DNA from: Jaapia argillacea MUCL 33604
Taxonomy: Eukaryota > Basidiomycota > Agaricomycetes > Jaapiales > Jaapiaceae
DNA length: 64,000 nt
Assembly (NCBI GenBank): GCA_000697665.1
Contig: KL197775.1
Span: 1 to 64,000, forward strand
Direction of reading: 5' to 3'
Shown: positions 46,586 through 57,888 of the stretch, piece by piece
Layout: each line of letters opens with the position of its first letter
How positions within the stretch are numbered: the first letter of the stretch is position 1
Translations under genes and position numbers: made by a program
The notes under the pieces: model-generated
Databases searched by the model: none
What the model was told of the DNA's origin: nothing
What the model saw: the letters and a program-made list of their open reading frames with translations, nothing else

Positions 46586-47755
46586 ATGGATTCTCACTGC
46601 ATGTTTACTGATCTCACATATGTCCCTCTTCCCGACCTCCTTTACGACTCCTCAGCCAATCTTCCTCTCGAAGGCGTAAATCGCCTTCACCAACCTCTGC
46701 TCGTCGAACCAATTCATCGGTCAGAATTCGTTGGTAGTTTGAACAGATGTACGTCTTCTGAAATGAGGGATTTCAAGGCATAATGGGAAAATGACATGCC
46801 GACTTTAGATTTCCGGTCCCACCGAGAAGCTATTCTGCCAGCTGTGGCGTCGGACCTGTTGGTTGAAGTGACCGACTATATTTTGCAGTGTTCGCCGATC
46901 AACGAAGGAGTCATTGGCGATCCGCACTGCTCCTGCTTCGTAGAGTGGTTTGTTCTTGACCTCGTCAATTCGGTTCAGGAGGGGGTTTACCGGGACCCGA
47001 GTATGAAGTGGAGACGGTTGTGTGGCGTGAATTGGCTGAAGCAAGTCTGGAGCACTTTTATTCTTACCGATGTATGTACAACTTCTGACTATCTTCATGT
47101 GCTCCTGGTTGAGATCCTTCCCTCCACAGGAGCTATCAATCAGAGCAGCAATGATCGTTCTCCCTCCAGAAATCTTGTCCCCCGAGGTGTTCGCGACGCT
47201 GGCTACTTGGAGTTCAGATAAGCTGGTGAGATCAAAACTGCATGGTTCAAACAAATAGATTCACCAAGGTGTTGCTCGGTAGCGTCGTCAGTCACACCAT
47301 TTCCCCTCCATCTTGCAACGACTTGAAGGTCGTGTTAGCCCGACTGAGAGTATTTGGGCGATGGTAGCGAGATTTTGCTTCCCTCACCTTCGGTCTCTGA
47401 TGACCTCTCAGCTTCTTAGCGTATGCACAGCGCTGAAGTGCCCCAGGTTCATCTTATCGACGTTCAATGAATGGTCCTTTGGATCCTTCGACTCTGGTAT
47501 GCCCCCTTGTGGCTATGGCTAGTAACTTCCCGCGTGATCTCACACTACGCCTCCCCCACAGAATTCACTCAAGTTCGGGTGACGGGTGTTATTAAACATT
47601 GCTCCATCGAGCCCACGGTCTTCCAAATGGTTGTTGCTTGCAGTTCGTTCGATGAATGGGATTACTACCTTCGACCTTCAAAATACGCACCTTCCATCAC
47701 CGTTGAGGATCGCATGCAGAATTTGACAGTGGATATAGATGGCGTACACATCTGA
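46586..47755 (+). CDS. five-exon gene for an unrecognised 306-aa protein
   Basis: Exons 46586..46748, 46809..47071, 47130..47225, 47292..47496 and 47562..47755; all phases close. The protein contains HREAILPAVASDLLVEVTDY, DPSMKWRRLCGVNWLKQVW, FPSILQRLEGRVSPTESIW and a C-terminal WDYYLRPSKYAPSI. The pattern of short leucine-rich helices resembles the neighbouring F-box/LRR family, but no clear F-box is seen. No signal peptide. Intron 4 has the weaker donor GTGAGA. The gene model rests on frame and splice logic only. Confidence 0.55.
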
Positions 47756-48086
47756 GACAGAAAGGTATCGGTGGTTGCTCTGCTTTGACATGTATTGCTA
47801 AGATGCCCCAGAGTTTGTATCATTAAATCTCTCGTTCCTTTGTTGTACATGTAGTACTTGGTGTAGGCTTCGGAAATATATACCCACTCAGACTTCGGAA
47901 ATTGAAATATTCGAGGTGGCGGTTGTTCCAGCGTCACCCACATCTTTTTGAATCAGTATGGACACTCATGAAAGGCCATTACCCTTCGAATGCACCGACA
48001 CCATATCCATGCCCTCGTTCAACTAGCTATACGTGGGAAAAAGTAGGGAAAGGGGGTGAGCGAGGAATAGTGGACTGCAGGGAGAC
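47756..48086. other. spacer between converging genes
   Basis: No gene seen. A/T-rich 3' flanks of two converging transcripts. Confidence 0.4.
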
Positions 48087-49719
48087 CTACAATTTGTTCA
48101 AGAATTCATATACCGTTCGAGACCGGTGCGTCATCTCGAAAGATAGTCGAGTACGGCGTTGCATGGTCAATTTGACATCCCCGAAGGCGACGCGGAGGAA
48201 TTTGGCGACCGTACGAAGCTCTTGGTTAGATTGATCACAAAATCTCCACTCCTCACAACTAATAAGCAGGTTTCGTCTATCGCGTGATTTCTTTGCTACG
48301 ACCTGGAGGCCAATGGTATCAGACGCCTTGACAATCAGTGGAATGCGAAGGCAGTATAACTTCGGACAATGTCGAGCCAATGGGACGAGTCCGCGAAGTG
48401 TCGCACATGCACCTTGGAGGGTACAATCCACTTCGCCGTATCCCATGCTAAGAACACGGAGCTTAGGCCATGACTGCGCAAGCTCGCCAAGGTCTCCATC
48501 GTTCAATGGACGAAACGAGGGCCAGTCCCATCGGAAAACCGTCACTTGTTTGAGAACAAACAACGGCTGGAGAGGTGACAGCGCTCCCTGTGCCTCTGCG
48601 GTATTGGTAGGGGAGGGACTAATGTCGATTATGTTGAGGGTGTTGCGCCACCGCTCACTTCCGGTAAGGATATCGATAAATCGACAAATGTCGCGACGAG
48701 TGGGAGGCGTGGGGAGAATGATACTGATATGAACGATAGGGGACTCGCGGAGGGATTTCAAAAGGGGTAACGATGGATCGAGCGACGCTGTGAGATCGAC
48801 TTGACTCAGAGCACGAAAAGGCGCAGGATTCAAAGGAATACAAGGCAGGGCTCCATTAACGAGTTGGAGGTTCGCAAACACCTTCTCCAGTGCGGGTAGG
48901 CCAGCAAGGTGAAACCATGCCTCATCGCTCAATGGGGTGCAGATGGTCAGACTTCGGAGAGAGTGAAGGCCCATCAATGACTGTGACAAGGGCTGCGATA
49001 ACCCCTGACCTGGATTTAGATCGTGCAAACGGAGGATTTCGAGGTTGGGACAGCTTATCGGAAGCTGAAGAAGTAAGGCAGTCATTGGGGGTAACGACTC
49101 ATTCGAGCGTAAATCGCCGTAAAAGATCCTTAATCGAGCCAAACGGGGGTTGATAAACAGGAGAGCGAAGGTGATAAATTCTCCTCGTGGACAGAAGTTC
49201 GGGTCTTTTGGGGCAAAACCATCGTAAGGCCATTTCCATATGAGATTGCGCAACTGCTGTAGCAAGCGAGCTGGATGTCGTCGAGGAACCAAGTCTCGAT
49301 AGACATTGGGGTGCAACGCCATCCGTCGAGGTTGATGGTATTCTTCTGGGTGTTCTCCAAGTTCTTTGACACGTGGAGCGTAATAGTCAAACCTCTCCCA
49401 GTCAGATTCTACAAGAGACCGACGGAATTTCTAACAGCGTCTGAGTGGCATCCCCAACACCAAGAGATTGACAATGAAAACGCACTATCATAGTAAAATA
49501 TTCAAAACTGACCCAGATCCTCTCGGTTTCCCACAAGTCGGAAGGCATACACATGATTAGAGGTGCGATATCGGGTAATGTGTGCCATATTATGTTGAGT
49601 GAGGGTTCGGTGAAGTCGTGGCATGTCAGTGCAAGCGACACGACATTGGCCAACTTCCCACCGCCAGCGAAGGTGGCAATGATCTCGAATATCTCAAGGA
49701 CATTCCACGCTTTGTGCAT
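48087..49719 (-). CDS. F-box/LRR protein, tandem copy 1
   Basis: Two exons, complement(48087..49430, 49486..49719), give 525 residues. Exon 1 is the F-box region (WNVLEIFEIIATFAGGGKLA, then VVSLALTCHDFTEPSLNIIW). Exon 2 opens KFRRSLVESDWERFDYYAPR and carries repeats such as LARLRIF, LEILRLHDL, LRSLTI, LEKVFANL, LKQVTVFRWDW, LRVLSMGYG and LYCLRIPL. The neighbour at 50062..51747 is a close tandem duplicate with identical intron position; exon 1 is nearly identical over its first 40 residues, which suggests recent conversion or selection on the Skp1-binding part. Predicted SCF substrate receptor. Confidence 0.88.
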
Positions 49720-50061
49720 TAGCTAAGTGTCTCGCGTCGGTCGCGATGTGGGAGACTTTGGAAGTTGGAGAGAAACTAAGAGGGATTGAAGTTGAACACA
49801 AATCGGCCGACCTGCCATAGTGAGCGGTCCGGATGGACCGGCACTGTCTCCGAGTCTTCAGCGTCCTCCAAGTCCTCAGCAACCTTCAAGCCTACTCGAA
49901 AAGCGCCTGTGACGCAGAACCTTGCGATATGGTTTGCGACAAGCGATTGTGTCAAGTAAATTACAGTGGACGTTGTGAGTTCTCTCTGAGAATGTGGTGA
50001 TCGAGTCCGAATCAGTATACGAGAACAATGATAAACGAGTAATAGAGGACTGCGGGGAGGT
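49720..50061. other. spacer between tandem F-box/LRR genes
   Basis: Promoter of the upstream copy and 3' flank of the downstream copy. No gene is seen. Confidence 0.4.
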
Positions 50062-51747
50062 TTAAGATGCCCGCAAGAAGTGAGATATCCTTCGAAACCG
50101 CTGAACCATCTCGAAAGATAGTCGGGTATGGCTGAACATCGTCAATTCGACATCCCCGAAGGCGACGCGTAGGAAATTAGCGACCGTACGAAACTCGTCA
50201 TCAAATTGATCACAAAATCTCCACTCCTCACATATGATACCCAATTTTCGTCTATCACTCAATTCCACTGCTACGACCGGAAGGCCAATGATATCAGACG
50301 CCTTGACAATCAAAGGAATGCGAAGGCACAACAACTCGGGACAATGTCGAGCCAGTGGTATAAGTCCGCGAAGTGTCGCACCTGCTTCTTGGGGGGTATG
50401 TTCCGCCGAGGCGTAACCCATGAGGAGAACACGGAGTTTAGGCCATGACTGCGCAAGCTCGCCAAGATCTCCATCGTTCAATGGGCGAAACGAGGGCCAG
50501 TTCCATCGAAATTGGACATATTTCTGAGGACGAACAAGGGCTGGAGGGACAACGCCACTCCCTGGGCCTCGCCATTGGACATGCTGACCGTTGCCTCAGT
50601 GACAGGGAAGGGACTTATGTCGATGATACTGAGGGTATCGCGCCACCGTTCACTTTCGTGAAGTATGTCGACAAATCGGCAAATATGGTGAGAAGCGGGG
50701 ACCGTGATGAGCGTGAGATGGATATGAATGATAGGGGACTCGCGGAGGGATTCCAAAAGGGGTAGCGATGCACCGAGTGACGCTACGAGTTGGACCTGAC
50801 CCAGTGCTTGAAAAGGCGTAGAATGCAAGGGAATATGTGGAAGGGCTCCCTCGATGTATTTGAGGTTGAGTGATAACTTCTCCAGTGCCGGTAGGCCAGC
50901 GAGGTAGAGCCACGTCTCATTACTCAATGGGATAGTAGAGACACTGAGATCTCGGAGAGAGTGAAGGCCCATCACTGATAGTGACAGAGGGTGCGATAAC
51001 TCCTTCAAAGCTGGGTGGAGGCTGAGCAAATGGAGGTGTTCGAGATTTGGACAGGTTATCGGAAGTTCATGCATCAAGGAGGCCAGAGGGGTTATCACCT
51101 CGAGCGAGTCGAAATAGCCGTTATCGACTCGTAGTCGGGTCAAATGAGGATTTATGAAGAGATGGGCGAAGGTGATAAATTCGCTCGGAGGACAAAAATT
51201 TGGTTCTTGTAAGGTAAAATCTTGGTAAGGCCATTTCCATAGAAGGCCGCGCAACTCCGGTAGCAAGTGAGGTGGTTGTCGGCAGAGAGCCAACGATCGA
51301 TAGACGTTGGGATGCAACACCACCCGCAGGGGTGGATGGATTGCGGAGTGGCGTCCGGCCGCGGCAGGAGCATCTCCGAGGTCTTTGACTCGTCGAGCGT
51401 AATATTCAAACCTCTCCCAGTCAGATGCCATAGGAGAATGACGGAATGTCTAACAACGTCCGAGTGAGCTTGAAGTCCCCAACACAATGATGAATTCAAC
51501 TATGAAAACGCACGATCATGGTGTAATCTTGGAGGTTGACCTGAACCCTTTCGGTTTCCCATAAATCGGGAGGCATACACTTGATTAGAGGTACGATATC
51601 CGGTAAGATGCGCCAAACGATGTCGAGTGAGGGTTCGGTGAAGTCGTGGCATGTCAGTGCAAGCGACACGACATTGGCTAACTTCCCACCGCCAGCGAAG
51701 GTGGCAATGATCTCGAATATCTCAAGGACATTCCAAGCTTTGTGCAT
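50062..51747 (-). pseudogene. F-box/LRR protein, tandem copy 2, frameshifted
   Basis: Exon 1 51514..51747 and exon 2 from 51449, joined by a 64-nt intron at the same place as in tandem copy 1. The frame runs FRHSPMASDWERFEYYARR, LEHLHLLSLHPALKEL, LEKLSLNLKYIEGALPHI and LQPLFVLR, then shifts near 50515. The other frame continues with FRWNWPSFRPLNDGDLGELA to RISHFLRAS and the stop at 50062. Tandem copy 1 is continuous here (FVLKQVTVFRWDW). A one-base deletion is the simplest explanation; a sequencing error cannot be excluded because both halves are well conserved. Confidence 0.8.
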
Positions 51748-52077
51748 TGGATTCTAACTTCTCGTGTCCGGGGGATTTGGGAGCCTTTGGACGGTAACAG
51801 TTCAAGGGAAAAACACAAGTCGGCGACCTGACCTTGTGGGCGGTCCGGATGGACCAGGGCCGTCTCCGACTAAGTCTCCAGCCTCAGCACCTTGTCTGTC
51901 CGTAACATTCACCAACAATCCAGTCAATACTAGCGACAAGAAGAACGTACACTTGGTTCTCGTCAGACTTTACTTTCTGTCGAGCTTTCTATTACCAAAA
52001 CCGTGTCCAAAATTGTCGGGGGAGCCCAACAGACGGTCACCGACTCCAGTCTCTTTCGAAGTCACTCCATAGTTCTA
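51748..52077. other. divergent spacer
   Basis: Lies between the F-box/LRR copy (minus) and the BTB gene (plus), so it probably holds both promoters. No element is recognised. Confidence 0.35.
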
Positions 52078-54212
52078 ATGACTGAAGAGGGTCCAAGCGC
52101 GTTTCTGCTTTCGTTATGTCCCACACCGGAAGTCTACTACAGAGCAAAAATCATCTTGTTAGCTTTGGCAGAGGGTGGTGCAGGCGACGTGCCAGCGTTG
52201 ACAGTCGGTGAATCGGATGTGGCTGCGATTTGCGCGTTCATAGCCTCCAATGAGTCCGTTTTCACGAGTCTGCCTTGATTCCTTTGATACTATTACTGAG
52301 ACGTGCTTGAATAGGATAGGCAGTGGCGAACCAGAATCCACGGCGGGTGACTCTTTCAAAGGAGCCTCGATTCGACAGGACCAACTGGATGCTATTTTGT
52401 CCAAGTTGGAGTCGATATCCTCACGGAATGCTGCAAATTGGACCTTCGCACCAAGCTATCAGACCCTCCCTGTCAAATGGAAGGTATCGGAACAGACCAT
52501 CGTGGTTGGATGGATGGAGGCAGCTGAGAGAGTTCTTCTCTCCAGCCGGAAGTTCCTCCTGCTTACCGAGGCTGACGGATCTCTAATGAAATGCTCCGTG
52601 TTCTACTGGGTGACACAGATTGTATGTTTCAACAGACTCGACACCCTCGCCCCGTTTGACGATGACATAGCTTGGCAGGATAAAGCGCGACAAGTTGGTG
52701 TCGAAGTACGGCCTATCTTGCCACAGTTTCTCCAGGCTCGTCCAGATTATCGAAGGGAATTTCGCTGAATTGGAAACGACAATCGATGCAAAGATCGCGG
52801 AGATGTTATTCGTTAAGAAAGCTAAGGCTGCACTGTGCACTCCTTCGTCCGGTGTTTCTTCCGCTCGAGCTCCCGCCTCAGCAGAGTCAAGCCAATCGGA
52901 AATAAGTTCCTCCGAAGTCCCATTAATACCCTCACGATCATCGAAGAAAAGTACCAAAAAAAAGGTTACACCTCCCAATTCGGCGGCGCACGCACAGTTG
53001 GTGTCTTCCGGTGAGAAATTTCTTCCATCCAAACCCAAATTTTACGAGGCTAATAAAATCCTCTGTAATCCCCATTCACCGTCGTTTTCAATATCTGTCA
53101 CGGATATTCGTAGAGCCAAGACCAGCGAAGCGTCCCCGTATTGACCAGGAAGAGCATGGCGCTACCCTTGCTTGCCAAGAACCTGAGCTAGTTCTTTCTC
53201 AACGGGGTTCTCCTCCTCCTGAATCGGGCTGTCTGAAAAGTCAGGACCTGTGGTTTGATGATGGTTCAGTCATCCTCAAAGCCCAGCACACACTTTTTCG
53301 AGTTCACTGCTCGATCTTATCATCGCGTTCATCCCTCCTTGCGGAGTTAGTCGCTGGCAACGTCGGCGCATCATCGCCAGAATCTTCAGCCATCGAGCTC
53401 TCAGATTCATCGCGAGATTTGGAGAACTTCCTAAAAGCACTCTATGATCCCTTGTGAGCATTAGCCGTCGTCATTTTCTTTGCGAAAACGCTGATATCTT
53501 GTTTAGTACTCTGTACAGAGCGACCTCTGTTGTGTATCCCGACATATTTGGGGTCTTCCGACTAAGTGCAAAGTACGGTGTATCGAAACTCCGAAAAGTC
53601 ACCTTCGACTTGCTTGGCCTCGACGCCCTCACCTCACTGGAGTCCGTCGTTACCCTGGCAGATGAGGATATTACTCCAGAAAGGGCGTGGTGGATCATCC
53701 AGGCTATCTCCCTCAGTCGAGAATCCGAATCTCTCGAGTTGTTACCTGGAGCCCTCTATCTCTGTTGCGGATTATCAATTGGATACATCCTCAACGGTGT
53801 CGTCCTCGACGGTATCAACGCGACGTTGTCTGACGCCGACAAGGCCCTGTGTTTCCTTGGCCGGGAGACCCTATTGGACATACAACAAACAAAGACCTGG
53901 AGTTGCCTTTATAATCCCCGCGTGGCAGATTCGTGCTCAGCTGAGAAACAATGCTCACACAAAATTGCAGCGTCATTGTTGCAAACTTTCGCAAAGCAAC
54001 CCCTGGGTCGACCAAGGGTGTTCTCATCGTATGGGAGGTGGGATGAATTGGTGCGGAAACAGGTCTGTTGTAAAGAATGTGCCGCGGCGCTGAAAGCAGA
54101 GCAAGGGGCAGCCGTTGGAGCAGCCTGGGCTGCGTTGCCGATACATTTTGGCCTTGGAACTTGGGACGATCTGCGGGCTGCGCGACCAGGAGAACAGGAG
54201 CCTCAGGCTTGA
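52078..54212 (+). CDS. BTB/POZ protein with unusual N-terminal extension
   Basis: Exons 52078..52253, 52324..52621, 52671..53010, 53114..53453 and 53507..54212 give 619 residues. The C-terminal two thirds are a typical Agaricomycete BTB protein: PAKRPRID near the usual N-terminus, then the BTB start DLWFDDGSVILKAQHTLFRV, HCSILSSRSSLLAELVAG, and FLKALYD...VFRLSAKYGVSKLR. The C-terminal domain has CSHKI and CKECAAALKAEQG. There is no ATG in the BTB frame ahead of the domain. The 103-nt intron 53011..53113 joins it in phase to an upstream frame (MTEEGPSAFLLSLCPTPEVY onward) of unknown family, with a Lys/Ser-rich linker. If that intron is not used, the upstream part ends alone at 53144 as a 315-residue protein. 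BTB proteins often act as adaptors of Cul3 ligases or in transcription. Confidence 0.75.
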
Positions 54213-54428
54213 TCCACCTTGCACTTTCGTCGTTTACCCCTTCTCCCGGATTTCGATTTCCATCTGTTCTCTTTCTCTCCAGCACCTTCATCTACAGTAA
54301 TAGCAATACCCAATTGTCTTATATCTATCCATCTCACAATTTAGCACGCAGTTGTCCCTAAGTCACAGTGACTCGTGACATGCTATGCCCTCGCTCACGG
54401 CGGTTTACTTATTCTGACATTTTGTGCG

Positions 54429-56252
54429 ATGGCCCGCCAATCTCTGTCCCTCCAGAACCCTCGGTATGCACAATCCTCTCCATCAGTAACTCTGGAAAAG
54501 GGCGCATATCGTTTAAGGGCTCCAGCGCGTTCACGTTCATCATCCCGACTCACGCAATCCTCAGTAACCAACTCACACGAAGGCCGAGCTCATGCCTCAT
54601 TTTCCCGCATACTCAGGACACTGAGCACTTACGAGGGACAGGTAGCTCTGCTACTTGCACTGCTTGCGGGAGCTACTGTTAGCTGCTTCGGAGCTGCCTA
54701 TTGGTTGTACACAACGAGGTGGGCCAGCGTTGTTAACCCTACCCCTCAACCCGCCATATCTGACGATATTCACTCGATTTCCCGTCAAGTCACCGCTATT
54801 GAACACTCCGAACCGATTCCCGCGTGGAACTCATCGAGTCACCAACCCAAACCTCCCCAAGACCCGCATGTGAAATACCTCACCTACCTCCCTCACTCTG
54901 GTTTCCACAATCAACGTATATCGTTCCAGAACGCCCTTTTCCTCGCCCATATCCTCAATAGAACACTCATCGTTCCTCCCATCCGACTCGGGTCTCGACC
55001 TATCCGATACACCTCGTTTGACAAGCTCTATCGTTTCGTGAGCTTGAGTGGGAAGGAAGGGTTGGAGCACTGTGCGAGGTTAGGCCGTGGTGGAGGGAAT
55101 GGAGGGATGTGGATACCGACAGAATGTGAAGAGTATGACGAGTGGACTAATATCCCTTGGGACTGGCTTGTCGACCTTTTGGAGATAGATGTGGAACAGA
55201 GATTGCTTCATCGTTGGGATATGACACCATCATTCTTCTCAGAGACGCTCAACATCTCGCCTCAGCAAACTTTTTATCTCAAAGATTCGTCACCGTATCA
55301 ATACCAATTCACCGATAGACCCCCATCGAACCCTCATACTCGAAGCAAGAAACAACGTATCAGATACACAGAGTCTATCTCATTAGCTTCTTTTTCGTTC
55401 AACACTTCTTCAAGTCGACTTGTTCACCTCGGAACGCTGTTCGGGACTTCTCGCCTCCGACTTAAGGATCCTCTCCTTCTCCAAAAACGAAAGGAAATCG
55501 AGCAAACCATGATCTTCCGAAACCCAGTTCTCGTCAAAGCCGCCCATGAGATTCGAGATATACTCAGTGGGAGGCATCCATACCTAGGCGCGCACATTCG
55601 GATTTCAGACGGCATTTTCAAAGCCAAAGCTCATGAAACTGTTCGACTCGTTTGGTGGAAGCTCGTCCATCATTCCTTGGGCTTCTCTGTGGATTTTACA
55701 CTTAACTTGGAACGGGCCTTTTCTGGGAACACGACCCTCAAACCTCCTGCCTCATCACAATTGCTAAGCAGCACAACCAACAGCTCCTCGCTCTTCTCTC
55801 CGGCCACCATACCGGATCGGTCTCTACCGCTCTCCCCCGCTCTCAACATACCCAGATCGACCAACCATCCAAGATGCCGAACACCTCTTCACACAAGACC
55901 AGAGCGATTAGCGCTCAACACCCCTCTCTTCATCTCAATAGACGTCTCAAACCCACATTCCGAACCTTTGATAGACTTATTTACCAAGACGTTTCCTTGT
56001 ATCTGGTTCTTGCACGATTTTGACGAGGATGGCTTTGCTTTTCCCTCCTCCAGTCCTTCATCCCCCGCTTCGCCTCCATTATCGGTGCTCAATGCCCTGA
56101 GAAACCCGATGGACTCGCTGTATCTGAAACCTTTTCTACTTCCTTTCGTGGATGCACTGGTGGCGAGCGAAGCGAGACATTTCGTTGGTACGGAGGGGAG
56201 CACGTTCAGCGGTTTTGTGAGGGATGTTTTGTGGAAGGGACATTCGGTTTGA
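54429..56252 (+). CDS. type II membrane O-fucosyltransferase-like protein
   Basis: Single exon, 607 residues from the ATG at 54429. A short Ser/Arg-rich cytosolic tail is followed by one membrane helix (VALLLALLAGATVSCFGAAY, about residues 72-92), giving a Golgi-type signal anchor. The lumenal part has YLPHSGFHNQRISFQNALFL, an early fucosyltransferase-like block, then LNRTLIVPP, the conserved GAHIRISDGIF, and the terminal ARHFVGTEGSTFSGFVRDVL that fits the nucleotide-sugar-binding end of the GDP-fucose O-fucosyltransferase superfamily. The HIR arginine expected for catalysis is present. A Ser/Pro-rich insert (about 460-515) is not conserved. The sugar donor and protein target are unknown. The lack of introns is unusual for this window. 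Confidence 0.75.
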   Translation: MARQSLSLQNPRYAQSSPSVTLEKGAYRLRAPARSRSSSRLTQSSVTNSHEGRAHASFSRILRTLSTYEGQVALLLALLAGATVSCFGAAYWLYTTRWASVVNPTPQPAISDDIHSISRQVTAIEHSEPIPAWNSSSHQPKPPQDPHVKYLTYLPHSGFHNQRISFQNALFLAHILNRTLIVPPIRLGSRPIRYTSFDKLYRFVSLSGKEGLEHCARLGRGGGNGGMWIPTECEEYDEWTNIPWDWLVDLLEIDVEQRLLHRWDMTPSFFSETLNISPQQTFYLKDSSPYQYQFTDRPPSNPHTRSKKQRIRYTESISLASFSFNTSSSRLVHLGTLFGTSRLRLKDPLLLQKRKEIEQTMIFRNPVLVKAAHEIRDILSGRHPYLGAHIRISDGIFKAKAHETVRLVWWKLVHHSLGFSVDFTLNLERAFSGNTTLKPPASSQLLSSTTNSSSLFSPATIPDRSLPLSPALNIPRSTNHPRCRTPLHTRPERLALNTPLFISIDVSNPHSEPLIDLFTKTFPCIWFLHDFDEDGFAFPSSSPSSPASPPLSVLNALRNPMDSLYLKPFLLPFVDALVASEARHFVGTEGSTFSGFVRDVLWKGHSV

Positions 56253-56586
56253 TACGGTTTTACTAGTTGGATGCTAGGTTAGGTAGAGACAAACCTCCAT
56301 AACTCTGCATTCGACCTCGGATGAACGTCGTTGGAGCATGATATGACTATGATTGTGTGTATGTTCGATTGTACAAGTGTGGCGGTTTCTATGGATACAG
56401 AAAAAAGACAGGGTACACAATAAGCGAGTCGTAGAGTCGTGAATATGCGTTGTGTCCGTCCCCAACCCCAACTCCCAACTTCAACAAAAAAATGCGATGT
56501 GCGAAAACGAAAACGAAGTGTAGAACGAAAGGGATCAAAGCCAGTCAAGGGACTGGATGATCGTGAAAGCATCACAATGTCCCCAA
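56253..56586. other. spacer between converging genes
   Basis: No gene seen. It holds the 3' flanks of the O-fucosyltransferase-like and terpene-synthase-like genes. Confidence 0.4.
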
Positions 56587-57888
56587 TCACTCCTCAACAG
56601 TATCCAACGCCGTCCCTTTCACCCTCTCCTTCAAGAAAACCCAGCCATACTCCCTGACATCATCAACCCCCTCCCCAAAATACCACTCGCTCTCAAAAGC
56701 CCAATGCACAAACCCACAAACGAAATCTTTCAATCCCTGCACATACAACTCCACATCCAACCCAAACCCACCATTCGGTGAATCAGGCGCGATCATGAAA
56801 GATCTCGCTTCTGAATCCGGTGAGGATGACGAACAGTCGGACGAAGGTGAGTGGGGGTAGGAGATTGGTGGGAAGAATGACGAGGTGAGGGAGCTGTGTG
56901 TCGGGAGGGGTGTGGAAGTATGGGAACGGGAGAGGGGTTCGAGGAGGATTGAAGAATTGTGGAGGAAGGAGTGGAGGGTGTCTTGGATTAGTTGACTCGC
57001 GAGGGAGATGGCTGATTGGAGGGTTAGGTTGTGGGTGGTCATCAGGATTGTGATGAGGTTATGCGATTTGCCCTTCGACTGAGAAGTGTTGTACGAAAAC
57101 AAGTCCTAAAACGCGAATTCAGACTCAACATCCTCCTTCGGTGGGGAAGAACGGCGACGTACCATGCACCACGCCACAAGGTCCAGCGCATTCGTTTTCA
57201 TCTCCACAAAGACTGGATCCTCCATCAAGTCTTCGCTCAGGATTAAGCCTTCCGACCATTCGATCAGATCGAAGACCATGGATGACCCAGATTCGTATCT
57301 GCGAAGCTCGATGTACGACTCAAGGTCGGGGACGACGCTGTGGCGTGCGTCTTCGCCGAATTGTGTGCGTGCGAGGCGGAATTGGCTTAATGAATCGACG
57401 AAGCGCTCAGCCCAAGATTCCGATGGTGGGGAGAGAGATAAACGCTGGAGGATGCTAACCATCAAAGCAAACGTCAGCAGGGAACCAAGATCAGTAGGAT
57501 TATGGCGAACTTACTGTGACAAATGAGGATCGTCAAAATCTTCCGAGTCCAGTAAGCATCGACCCTCCCCAACGATCAACAAGCTCAAAAAATCGGTGAC
57601 CAATCTCAGCTGAGCCTGATCACACGTCGGGAAGGACGTCGCAGCCAACAAGCCAACGTTACTGCTCTTCAACAGCGCAGCTTTCTGGCTCTGACCCAGA
57701 GTGAGCTCGTGCCTGACTCGCCGTCGAGGAGTCGAGGAAGACGAATTGACGAGGAGGTTCGGCGTAGCGAGGAGCCAAGATTGTGATGCGACAGATGCGG
57801 CTTTGCATCGTGGGTTGACTCGGAGGTCAAAATGGGGTTCGATGAATGACCGGAGGTCGGGAAGTTGGTAGCTAGGTGTAGACAACAT
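56587..57888 (-). CDS. terpene-synthase-like protein with lost metal motifs
   Basis: Three exons, complement(56587..57105, 57163..57454, 57515..57888), give 394 residues, the normal length for basidiomycete sesquiterpene synthases. The fold markers are clear: LPDLRSFIEPHFDLRVNPRC at the N-terminus, QLRLVTDFLSLL before the first metal site, a helix with ELRRYESGSS, the block DLFSYNTSQSKGKSHNLITI, and YVQGLKDFVCGFVHWAFESE near the end. In active enzymes the first site is D(D/E)xxD and the second NDxxSxxxE. Here the first reads VGEGRC (residues 106-111) with no Asp at the key place, and the second reads MDLFSYNTS (222-230), with Met for Asn and Ser for Glu. Cyclase activity is therefore unlikely although frame and splice sites are intact. 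A Ser/Pro-rich insert lies at about 285-320. Confidence 0.85.
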
